Below, piece after piece: positions 1 through 5,009 of a stretch of 5,009 nucleotides of DNA. The stretch's first letter is position 1, and the number at the start of each line of letters is the position of its first letter. The notes under the pieces were generated by a model. The model saw only the letters and a list, made by a program, of their open reading frames with translations. It made no database searches and was not told where the DNA came from. Location of the stretch: the NCBI GenBank assembly GCA_938073925.1, contig CALJGH010000122.1:1-5009 (forward strand), read 5' to 3'. The position numbers and the translations under genes are program-made. The DNA comes from an uncultured Nitrospinaceae bacterium (GTDB taxonomy: Bacteria > Nitrospinota > Nitrospinia > Nitrospinales > VA-1).

Positions 1-1
1 G

Positions 2-922
2 GTCACAGGTACAGTTGCATTAACTACTAATGGTTTGGGTAATGCAACGTTTGATAGTGGAACTTTAAATTTAGATCTTGCAGCTTCGAATGTTGGAGGG
101 AATTTGACCGCAACGAGTGGAGCTGCGGCGGGTATCACAGACAGTGGCACCGTGACGGTGGGCGGTAACCTTGCTGCAACGACGGATGCTAACAACGGTG
201 TGATCGATATGGGTACCCTGGCAGTTGATGGAAGGTTCACTCTCGCCCCCGATGGTACAGGTGCCGTAACAATTGTAAATGCTGATGGATTGACTTTCTC
301 AACTTCCACTCTGGGAGGAACTTTAAATGCCACAGCAACAACAGGAAATATAAATGATATGGGTACCCTAACTGTAACCGGAACATCCACTCTTACAACT
401 AGTGCTAATAATGCTAATATTAATTTAAATAACAGTAACGCATTCACAGGAGCGATCACCATAAGTACTACTGGTTCTAATGCAAATGCATCGATCAAAA
501 ATGTAACAACTGCATTGGAAATTGCTGAATCCTCGGTGGGTGGGAATCTGACACTTACTTCAAAAAGCGATATTTCGCTAACTGGAAATATAGCTGCCAA
601 AGGGCTAACCCTGACCGCAGACTCTAATATTGTCTTAAAAGCTGATGTTGAGACGAGAGTAGGAAGTTTTACTGCTACTGCGGATGCAAATAATAATGAA
701 AACGGCACCTTTACCTTAGATGAAGGTAAAACAATCACTTCAGCTGATAATGTTACAATAGAAGCTTTTAAAATCGAAGAACTTGGAACAATTAACGCCA
801 CCGGAGTAAAAAAGTTAACCATAAAGTTTAAACCTCCAATTCCTGATGAAGAACTAATTGACGCGGCTGAGGAGGTTCAATTTTTACAAGCATTATCCGA
901 TATTGCTACAAAAGGTTGTTAA
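2..922 (+). CDS. Large beta-strand-repeat surface/exoprotein (adhesin-like), C-terminal part; 5' end outside window
   Basis: The reading frame is open from the left edge (codon at position 2), so the TTG at 35 is not a real start and this is a 3' fragment of a longer gene. About 306 codons are visible. Composition is dominated by Gly, Thr, Asn, Ala and Ser, with alternating small and hydrophobic residues as in beta-helical exoproteins. Two short motifs alternate: D-[SM]-G-T-[LV] (from codons near 53, 140, 206 and 356) and [VL]-G-G-[NT]-L. Past about position 640 the repeats fade. The tail becomes charged and probably helical, with a PPIPDEE segment, and ends in Lys-Gly-Cys. There is no outer-membrane autotransporter barrel and no LPXTG signal at the C-terminus. 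That would fit a two-partner-secretion or type I exported protein, but the visible part does not decide this. The role in surface attachment is inferred from architecture only. No specific family is recognised. Confidence 0.75.
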   Translation, partial: VTGTVALTTNGLGNATFDSGTLNLDLAASNVGGNLTATSGAAAGITDSGTVTVGGNLAATTDANNGVIDMGTLAVDGRFTLAPDGTGAVTIVNADGLTFSTSTLGGTLNATATTGNINDMGTLTVTGTSTLTTSANNANINLNNSNAFTGAITISTTGSNANASIKNVTTALEIAESSVGGNLTLTSKSDISLTGNIAAKGLTLTADSNIVLKADVETRVGSFTATADANNNENGTFTLDEGKTITSADNVTIEAFKIEELGTINATGVKKLTIKFKPPIPDEELIDAAEEVQFLQALSDIATKGC

Positions 923-928
923 GCTATA

Positions 929-959
929 TCGACACCAAATTGCCAATTTTTGTAATAAT
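929..959 (+). promoter_or_regulatory. Candidate promoter for the nadC cluster
   Basis: An extended -10 element is visible: TG at 951-952, one base, then AATAAT at 954-959 (5 of 6 matches to TATAAT). A possible -35 TCGACA lies at 929-934 (5 of 6 matches to TTGACA), but the 19-bp spacer is long. Transcription would start around 965-967 and leave a leader of roughly 60 nt before the nadC ATG at 1028. This is pattern matching to a sigma-70 consensus in an AT-rich gap, so confidence is modest. Confidence 0.35.
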
Positions 960-1027
960 ATACCAAGGAGTGGGCATTTTTACAGTGTTAACCTCAGTGG
1001 TAACGACTCATTTAAAACGCATGGTAT

Positions 1028-1867
1028 ATGAAGAGTTCATTGGATAAAAAAACTATTGATTTGTTGGTGATGAATGCTCTGGCAGAAGACATACATGATG
1101 GAGATATTACAAGCCGTAGTATTTTTTTAGATAATAAGCCCGCCACAGCAGAAGTAATCGCTCGCGAAACAATGATCTTATGTGGCCTTGATGTCTTTCA
1201 AGCTGTTTTTAAAAAACTTGATGCAAAGGTTACATTCTCCTCTGGCAAATTCAGTGATGGAGACGAGGTCCTCGCAGGTGAAATAATTATTAAGGTTCAA
1301 TGTGGTGTTGTCCCATTACTTGAGGGTGAGAGAAGTGCCCTGAACATATTGCAGTGGTTGAGCGGAATCGCGACATTGACTGATAGATATGTTAAAAAAG
1401 TAGCTCCGGTAAAAGTATTGGATACTCGTAAAACAACACCCGGATTGAGGGTATTTGAAAAATATGCAGTGGCATGTGGTGGTGCAATCAATCACAGATT
1501 TGGTTTGTATGATCAGGTGTTGATTAAGGACAACCATATTGAAGCCGCGGGTGGTATTTCAAACGCAGTGAGTGCGATAAGAAAAAACGTGTCCGATAAT
1601 AAAAAAATTGAAGTTGAAGTTCAATCCGTTGAGGAAGTGAAAGAAGCGCTTGAAAGCCATGTCGATATAATTATGCTAGATAATATGGTTATTGATACGA
1701 TGCATCAATGTATTACCTTGATTGATGGTAAAGCCAAAACGGAGATTAGCGGTGGAATCACTTTTGATAGACTGGAAGAAATTTCTACAACCGGTGCTGA
1801 CTTTGTTTCAATAGGTGCTTTGACCCATTCCGCACCTGCCGTTGACATCAGTATGAACATCAAATAA
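1028..1867 (+). CDS. nadC: Nicotinate-nucleotide diphosphorylase (carboxylating), quinolinate phosphoribosyltransferase
   Basis: This enzyme converts quinolinate and PRPP to nicotinate mononucleotide, CO2 and pyrophosphate, a step of de novo NAD synthesis in the cytoplasm. The 279-residue length is normal for the family. Signatures appear in the expected order: ALAEDIHDGDIT near residues 17-28 (N-terminal domain), the E-R-S-A-L-N-x-L-Q-x-L-S-G-I-A-T helix at 101-116, DTRKTTPG at 132-139, the CGG-x-x-NHR-x-GL-x-D segment at 150-162, IKDNH at 166-170, EVEV at 195-198, MLDN at 216-219, and a C-terminal EISGGI then SIGALTHS phosphate-binding part. Arg134, Lys135, His156, Arg157, Lys167, Glu197 and Asp218 fit family active-site positions. 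ATG 1028 is the only sensible start, because an in-frame stop lies at 1013-1015. No Shine-Dalgarno sequence precedes it; the AAGGAG at 965-970 is far too distant. nadA and nadB are not in the window. Confidence 0.97.
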   Translation: MKSSLDKKTIDLLVMNALAEDIHDGDITSRSIFLDNKPATAEVIARETMILCGLDVFQAVFKKLDAKVTFSSGKFSDGDEVLAGEIIIKVQCGVVPLLEGERSALNILQWLSGIATLTDRYVKKVAPVKVLDTRKTTPGLRVFEKYAVACGGAINHRFGLYDQVLIKDNHIEAAGGISNAVSAIRKNVSDNKKIEVEVQSVEEVKEALESHVDIIMLDNMVIDTMHQCITLIDGKAKTEISGGITFDRLEEISTTGADFVSIGALTHSAPAVDISMNIK

Positions 1868-1869
1868 TT

Positions 1870-2295
1870 ATGCCCTGTAAAGACACGACATCTAAGATAA
1901 GCATTTTACTGGATGGCAACGATCATCTTCTGAACTTCGAGTTCTCTAAAATGACGTGTCAAAAGGAAGTAGGAGGTGGGACTGGGTTTCTCGATTACTG
2001 CCTTGGTAAGTCAGTAGAAACTTTATCTGAAATAGAGTTTCAGGATATAAATGATGACTTAAAATTGCATGATACCGAGAGCCAGTTTTTGCTTTTTTTA
2101 GAATGGAGCGCTCTAGGGGCGGCGTTAGATCAGTATCAAGGAAAATTGTCTCCTAATGAGCAGGAACATTACCAACTCGCCACCATTGCATATGAATCGG
2201 ATCAAGTAGAAATTAAACAAATGGTTTTGGCACCCTCAGAAATGCCCAAAATAATTCCATGCAGAAAAAAAACTATGGAGTCTAAAGATGAGTAA
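1870..2295 (+). CDS. Short IscU/NifU-N-like iron-sulfur scaffold-related protein with altered cysteine set
   Basis: The protein has 141 residues and no signal peptide. Aligned by eye with IscU, Cys3-Lys-Asp5 falls on the ACGD loop (IscU Cys37 and Asp39). Cys30 falls on the YGCG cysteine (IscU Cys63); the spacing is 27 here against 26 in IscU. LGKSVETLSEI (residues 45-55) matches the VKGKSLDEA stretch, and AALDQYQGK (84-92) matches the AALADYKEK-like helix. The third ligand cysteine, in the IHCS motif of IscU, is replaced by leucine (about Leu74). Two extra cysteines sit at 44 and 131. The roughly 30 residues that usually precede the first cysteine are absent, and an in-frame stop at 1843-1845 rules out a longer form. 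The tail from residue 93 has no recognised match. The ATG lies 2 bp after the nadC stop, without a clear ribosome-binding site, so translational coupling is likely. The fold assignment is a visual inference; scaffold or carrier activity is uncertain. Confidence 0.6.
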   Translation: MPCKDTTSKISILLDGNDHLLNFEFSKMTCQKEVGGGTGFLDYCLGKSVETLSEIEFQDINDDLKLHDTESQFLLFLEWSALGAALDQYQGKLSPNEQEHYQLATIAYESDQVEIKQMVLAPSEMPKIIPCRKKTMESKDE

Positions 2296-2683
2296 AATTA
2301 GCGAATTTATGAGCACAACAATCTATTCTACAAGGACCGACACATTTGCTCATGAGGCTATTGATAAAATGTACAAAAACAAAATCGGTGCACTACTGGT
2401 GGAAACCGGAGGCAAACATACTGGCATTTTCACAAAAACAGATTGGATGACTTTAGTTCTAAAGGGTGAATGTGACCCGAAAACCATAAAAGTTTCTGAA
2501 ATAATGACAGAACTCAAACATACCCTTGATATAAACCAAACAATTTCTGAAGCCAGTGCAATAATTGAATCAAAAAAGGTTCGCCATATTCCTGTCAAAG
2601 AAAATGGAAAAATTGTGGGAATGTTTTCCGTAAAAGACTTGGAAAAATACTATCTACAATTGCACCGCAAAACTGATTTTTAA
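2288..2683 (+). CDS. Two-CBS-domain protein
   Basis: The protein has 131 residues and is cytoplasmic, with almost nothing outside a tandem CBS pair (a Bateman module). CBS1 spans about residues 3-58 (ISEFMSTTIYS entry, GALLVE strand, GIFTKTDW at 46-53). CBS2 spans about 68-125 (VSEIMT at 69-74, VRHIPVKENGKIVGMFSVKDL at 98-118). Such pairs usually bind adenine nucleotides or related ligands in the cleft between domains; the ligand here is unknown. The gene overlaps the previous one by 8 bp. GGAG at 2277-2280, 7 nt before ATG 2288, is a good ribosome-binding site. Being in one transcription unit with nadC raises the possibility that it senses adenylate or NAD status, but no residue here shows that. 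No effector domain is attached, so it probably works through a partner protein. Confidence 0.9.
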   Translation: MSKISEFMSTTIYSTRTDTFAHEAIDKMYKNKIGALLVETGGKHTGIFTKTDWMTLVLKGECDPKTIKVSEIMTELKHTLDINQTISEASAIIESKKVRHIPVKENGKIVGMFSVKDLEKYYLQLHRKTDF

Positions 2684-2725
2684 AACATTTTATCTGTTTA
2701 AAGTTGTATCAAGAACTATAAGAGT

Positions 2726-3142
2726 TTATTCGTCAGGGTAAAGCCTAACAAGCCTCACATAGCCTTGGGAATAGTCCTGATCGAATTGTTGTGCGTTCCC
2801 TGAGGTGTAGGAAAAATAAAAAGCCGCTTGTTGATCAAAAGGCAAACACCAACTTGCATTTCCACCACCGGGAGCAAATAGGGGGTCGAGGTGAATTTCA
2901 TTGTTGGATCGCGCTAAGATGGTGCTGTCTGCCATAAAAATTTTTTCTATCTCTTCCCTTTCCGGAATCCGCCAATCATGGAAGCCAAGATAGTCCTTTT
3001 TGTTCATTTCATCTACAAACTCTAGAGATTCTTGAAAATTAAGCCAGTCCTGTGCGACCGGCCAGGAGTCTTCCTTTGCCCAAACCAGGCCTGTTTCGTT
3101 ATCTAAAATGGATCCGTCGTCGTTATCTGTGAATCTGCTCAT
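2726..3142 (-). CDS. DUF1566 (Lcl C-terminal domain-like) protein
   Basis: The protein has 138 residues, of which nearly all form one DUF1566/Lcl_C-type domain. Hallmarks are RFTDNDDGSILDNETGLVW at residues 3-21, a central DWRIPEREEIEKIF at 56-69 (the family's WRLPT-x-x-EL motif), DPLF at 86-89, an F/Y/S-rich strand around 106-115 where the family has its WSS motif, and VRLVR at 129-133. There is no signal peptide or lipobox, so the protein should be cytoplasmic, although many family members are exported. GGAG on the minus strand (3155-3152) lies 9 nt before ATG 3142 and supports this start. The gene converges on the CBS gene, with 42 bp between them, and diverges from the gene at 3246. The biochemical function of the domain is not well defined; similarity to a C-type-lectin-like or sulfatase-modifying-type fold is often proposed. 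Confidence 0.85.
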   Translation of the reverse strand: MSRFTDNDDGSILDNETGLVWAKEDSWPVAQDWLNFQESLEFVDEMNKKDYLGFHDWRIPEREEIEKIFMADSTILARSNNEIHLDPLFAPGGGNASWCLPFDQQAAFYFSYTSGNAQQFDQDYSQGYVRLVRLYPDE

Positions 3143-3245
3143 TTATTAGTTCTCCGAATTTCTTTTCCAATTTGCAACTGGAAATCAATCGTTTTATCTG
3201 ATAAAAACTTATCTTTGATCATTCTATTAACAGGAACAAGCTGAA

Positions 3246-3776
3246 ATGGCAATTGATTTGGTTGTAAAGAATATAATATTAAAAGAATGGATTGTTGCGC
3301 AAGCTGATTGTGGCGAAAAAATTCCTGATTTAATTATTTACGAACAAGTTTCACAATATTCTATCTGGATCGCCTTATCCCTGGCAATAGGTGGAATTTT
3401 AGTTGAACAGAAAACAATCAAACGAATCTTGATGGTCATTGCCGTATTGCCTCTCGCTGCGTGGGGGTACGTTCAGTTTATGGTTGATTATACCAGCCTT
3501 AAGAAGGAAATATTTGCTTATAATGTATTGGCAGAAGCAACTCTTGCAAATATTGCAGAGGCGCAAGACAGGTATAAGTCAGAACAGGGTAAGTATATAG
3601 GTGATTTGCGAAAAATTTATTCGCATATAGGTGGGGCAGGGGGGATGAACGAATGCGTTAAAATATTAAATATGACTGCAGGCTTTGAACATTGGCGAGC
3701 CGAGGCGACTCATCTTTCCAGTCCAGAATCCGTTATCTGGGACAGTCGAGCTGGCACTTCGCTAAAAAAAGGATAA
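3246..3776 (+). CDS. Two-TM membrane protein with type IV pilin-like soluble domain
   Basis: No named family is recognised over the full 176 residues. After a mixed N-terminus (1-37) come two hydrophobic segments, about 39-53 and 60-79, with a short positive loop (EQKTIKR) between them. From about residue 88 the sequence resembles the globular part of type IV pilins and pseudopilins: a helix with LAEATLANIAEAQDRYKSEQGKY (95-117), where pilins have A-x-x-N-L-x-x-I-x-x-A-Q-x-x-Y-x-x-x-x-G-x-Y. An F-x-x-W-x-A-x-A-T-H strand follows (147-156), then a W-D-S-x-x-G ending (165-170). The prepilin peptidase site (Gly followed by FTLIE) is absent, so it is not a canonical pilin. AGGAA at 3232-3236, 9 nt before ATG, supports the start. 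The gene stands alone; its 3' end lies 4 bp from the end of the converging broken CBS gene. The pilin likeness is by eye and needs a profile search. Confidence 0.65.
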   Translation: MAIDLVVKNIILKEWIVAQADCGEKIPDLIIYEQVSQYSIWIALSLAIGGILVEQKTIKRILMVIAVLPLAAWGYVQFMVDYTSLKKEIFAYNVLAEATLANIAEAQDRYKSEQGKYIGDLRKIYSHIGGAGGMNECVKILNMTAGFEHWRAEATHLSSPESVIWDSRAGTSLKKG

Positions 3777-3780
3777 AGGA

Positions 3781-4167
3781 TCAATCCTCCCAAAAGTCAA
3801 CCATACGATTTAAGGAGACCATTCCTGTGATCTCGTTATTTTCGATGACCATAGCGTATGAAACAGAGCAGTTTGTGAGAAACCGAGCCGCAAAAGGAAT
3901 GGGCATATCGGAAGTGACAGATAATACAGGTTTAGACATAATTTCATATACATGTGCTTCATGTAGTTGTATGCGATGAGCAATTACCTTAAGCAATATC
4001 CTTTAAAGTCATAATTCCATAAATATCGCTATCATCGCGAGGCTCAACCAGCACCGCATTAATTTTTTACTCCGCATCATTTGAAGAGCATAGGAAACTT
4101 TTATCATGCCTTCAACTTTGGTGAAGTTAGACATCATTACATCACCGACTCTTTTTATTTATGCCAT
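3781..4167 (-). pseudogene. Broken two-CBS-domain gene (nonsense codon plus two frameshifts)
   Basis: Reading the minus strand across three lesions restores a 128-129-residue CBS pair, the same size as the intact CBS protein at 2288. The original start is probably ATG 4167-4165, preceded by AGGA (4178-4175) with a 7-nt spacer. Codon 3 is TAA (4161-4159). The frame then reads IKRVGDVMMSNFTKVEG and continues to MRSKK, where a run of six A (4068-4063) seems one base short. In the next frame come AVLVEPRDDSDIYGIMTLKDIA, a complete CBS1 ending (4058-3992). A second shift at GCTTAAGG (3994-3987) returns to the first frame: KVIAHR, VYEIMSKPVLSV and ITGMVSLNRMVDFWED (CBS2), ending with TGA at 3783-3781. 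The only long open stretches left are 3996-3781 and the piece from ATG 4137. It could be expressed as a single CBS2 fragment, but loss of function is more likely. It is not a copy of the intact neighbour; the two differ clearly. Confidence 0.85.
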
Positions 4168-4274
4168 TCTTTTTTCCTAAGACAGATGAAGTATGAAGGA
4201 TTATTTTCAAGTAATCAGTTAATATGGTCTTACAAATTTTATAAACGTATCTTAACTTATTTTAGGGTGGACTA
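4168..4274. other. Divergent intergenic region between broken CBS gene and LRR gene
   Basis: This AT-rich gap should hold the start signals of both neighbours. On the minus strand the ribosome-binding site of the broken CBS gene lies at 4178-4175. On the plus strand TATAAA at 4240-4245 is a plausible -10 for the LRR gene (5 of 6 matches), but no convincing -35 lies 16-18 bp upstream. I see no other structure. Confidence 0.4.
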
Positions 4275-4817
4275 ATGGATTCAGAAGAAAGGAGTCTTGG
4301 CGAAATTGAGCAGGATGAATTGAACAAAGAGATGATCCTGGAAATTTTTTATAAAACAAAAGGGGGGCTGGATGAAGTCAATGCGGCCATTGATAAAAAA
4401 TTATTTGGACCTAAAGTTAGAAGCATTACTCTCTTTGAGAAATTTATCTCGGCCAGACTTTCTTTGAATCCGAAATCATTGAGTCTTTCAAATAAAGAGA
4501 TCACTCCATGGGAAGCCGCTTACCTTAGTAAATATCCAGGGCTCGAGATTGTCGAACAGTTAGATTTAAGAAAAAATAAATTGAGGGATGAAGGTTTGGA
4601 AGTCTTACTTGCTTCTGAAAAAATAAGAAATGTTCGCGAGCTGGATCTGAGAAACAATCAAATTACCCGAAAGGGGATGCTGCTACTGGCTAATACAGAG
4701 AATCTACTGAATCTGGAAAGCCTGGACTTACGTGTCAATAAGCTAGGAAAACGATGGGAAGAAAAATTGAAGGAACAGGGCAATTTCCCAAAGTTATCTC
4801 TTTTAAGGATAGCCTGA
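4275..4817 (+). CDS. Small leucine-rich-repeat protein, ribonuclease-inhibitor-like repeats
   Basis: The protein has 180 residues and no signal peptide or TM segment, so it is probably cytoplasmic. Residues 1-60 are acidic then mixed, predicted helical, and not recognised. From residue 69 there are four LRR units with an exact 27-residue period: LSLSNKEI at 69, LDLRKNKL at 96, LDLRNNQI at 123 and LDLRVNKL at 150. The conserved Asn falls at 101, 128 and 155. Between the LDL strands are helices with GLEVLLAS and GMLLLANT, typical of ribonuclease-inhibitor-type LRRs. The first unit is degenerate (Asn73 is displaced by one), and the C-terminus has a short cap. Such proteins normally bind other proteins; the partner is unknown. 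AGGG at 4264-4267, 7 nt before ATG 4275, supports the start. Bacterial LRR proteins of this type are sometimes effectors, but with no export signal visible that is not supported here. Confidence 0.85.
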   Translation: MDSEERSLGEIEQDELNKEMILEIFYKTKGGLDEVNAAIDKKLFGPKVRSITLFEKFISARLSLNPKSLSLSNKEITPWEAAYLSKYPGLEIVEQLDLRKNKLRDEGLEVLLASEKIRNVRELDLRNNQITRKGMLLLANTENLLNLESLDLRVNKLGKRWEEKLKEQGNFPKLSLLRIA

Positions 4818-4846
4818 TAAAAGTATCAGACTTTGTCCTTACAAGG
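4805..4846. terminator. Weak candidate bidirectional terminator between converging genes
   Basis: A perfect 6-bp inverted repeat, CTGATA (4814-4819) and TATCAG (4824-4829) with a 4-nt loop, overlaps the LRR stop codon. It sits inside an outer pair, AAGGA (4805-4809) and TCCTT (4836-4840). CCTT-AC-AAGG follows at 4837-4846. The stems are AT-rich and no clean U-run follows, so an intrinsic terminator is only possible. Its place between two converging genes is what makes it worth listing. Confidence 0.3.
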
Positions 4847-4856
4847 TTGTTGAAAG

Positions 4857-5009
4857 TTACAGGGCCAGGTGATTTTTGTTATCGCGAATTTTTTGAACAA
4901 TTTTATCCGCAATTTCATCTGCCTTGATCGAATAAGTGCCATCTCGTAAAACATTGCGAAATTTATTCACCAGATCGTGACGTATTTCACCTGCAATACC
5001 TTTTGACCC
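4857..5009 (-). CDS. flgM: FlgM-like anti-sigma-28 factor, C-terminal part; start outside window
   Basis: Fifty codons and a TAA stop (4859-4857) are visible; the frame stays open to the right edge. The tail GEIRHDLVNKFRNVLRDGTY, followed by SIKADEIADKIVQKIRDN, matches the C-terminal FlgM pattern: a helix, then a G-x-Y-x-[IV]-x-x-x-x-IA-x-K-[IL] motif, then a final helix. In flagellated bacteria FlgM binds and inhibits the flagellar sigma factor FliA until the hook-basal body is complete, when FlgM is exported. The sigma-binding region is in this C-terminal part, which is what remains here. No other flagellar gene is visible in the window; they may lie to the right. The domain is short and the match is by eye, so another small helical family is possible. 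Confidence 0.65.
   Translation of the reverse strand, partial: GSKGIAGEIRHDLVNKFRNVLRDGTYSIKADEIADKIVQKIRDNKNHLAL

Noticed and set aside
937..951. AAATT-GCC-AATTT hairpin with trailing T after the exoprotein gene
   Set aside because: The stem is five A/T pairs only and the T-run is short, so it is too weak to call a terminator.
1297..1537. Two minus-strand open frames inside nadC
   Set aside because: They are antisense to a highly conserved part of nadC and show no domain or start signal.
2350..2598. Minus-strand open frame of 82 codons inside the CBS gene
   Set aside because: It is antisense to both CBS domains; its hydrophobic composition is a by-product of the opposite strand.
3172..3200. 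TTGCAA and TATCTG with a 17-bp spacer upstream of the pilin-like gene
   Set aside because: The spacing is right, but the -10 match is poor. In an AT-rich divergent gap this is expected by chance.
3692..3979. Plus-strand open frame of 95 codons
   Set aside because: It overlaps the end of the pilin-like gene and the antisense of the broken CBS gene, whose CBS motifs on the minus strand are unmistakable. Its own product resembles nothing.
4063..4068. Programmed frameshift in the second CBS gene at the A6 run
   Set aside because: A programmed shift would not overcome the TAA at codon 3 or the second shift, so decay explains the data better.
4081..4275. Plus-strand open frame of 64 codons ending at the LRR start
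   Set aside because: It lies antisense to the N-terminal part of the broken CBS gene and its intergenic region. It has an aromatic-rich, unprotein-like composition, no ribosome-binding site, and a TTG start.

Overview
The window reads as a piece of a Gram-negative bacterial chromosome with moderate to low G+C. Several things suggest a flagellated environmental bacterium of the Nitrospinota/Desulfobacterota type: a very large repetitive surface protein, a DUF1566-type protein with no secretion signal, several small CBS-domain proteins, a ribonuclease-inhibitor-style LRR protein and a FlgM-like anti-sigma factor. This placement is an inference from gene content; no marker gene here fixes the taxon. 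I see no tRNA, rRNA, CRISPR, transposase or phage gene.

Layout. (1) Positions 2-922 (+) are the C-terminal end of a large beta-strand-repeat surface protein whose start lies outside the window. (2) Positions 1028-2683 (+) form a tight three-gene cluster: nadC (quinolinate phosphoribosyltransferase), a short protein related to the IscU/NifU iron-sulfur scaffold with a changed cysteine set, and a two-CBS-domain protein. The first two genes are 2 bp apart and the last two overlap by 8 bp. (3) Positions 2726-3142 (-) encode a DUF1566/Lcl_C-like protein that converges on the CBS gene. (4) Positions 3246-3776 (+), divergent from the DUF1566 gene, encode a two-TM protein whose C-terminal half resembles the soluble part of a type IV pilin. 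(5) Positions 3781-4167 (-) are a broken second CBS-pair gene. Its original start, Shine-Dalgarno site and stop can all be recognised, but it carries an early nonsense codon and two frameshifts. (6) Positions 4275-4817 (+) encode a small LRR protein with an exact 27-residue period. (7) Positions 4857-5009 (-) are the C-terminal end of a FlgM-like protein that runs off the right edge.

How the genes fit together. Only the nadC cluster looks like a functional unit: NAD biosynthesis linked to a scaffold-like protein and a putative nucleotide-sensing CBS protein. The rest are single genes in alternating orientation. The items most worth a second look are the IscU-like protein with two of three ligand cysteines, the unusual nadC leader, the triply damaged CBS gene, and the pilin-like domain on a non-pilin membrane anchor.
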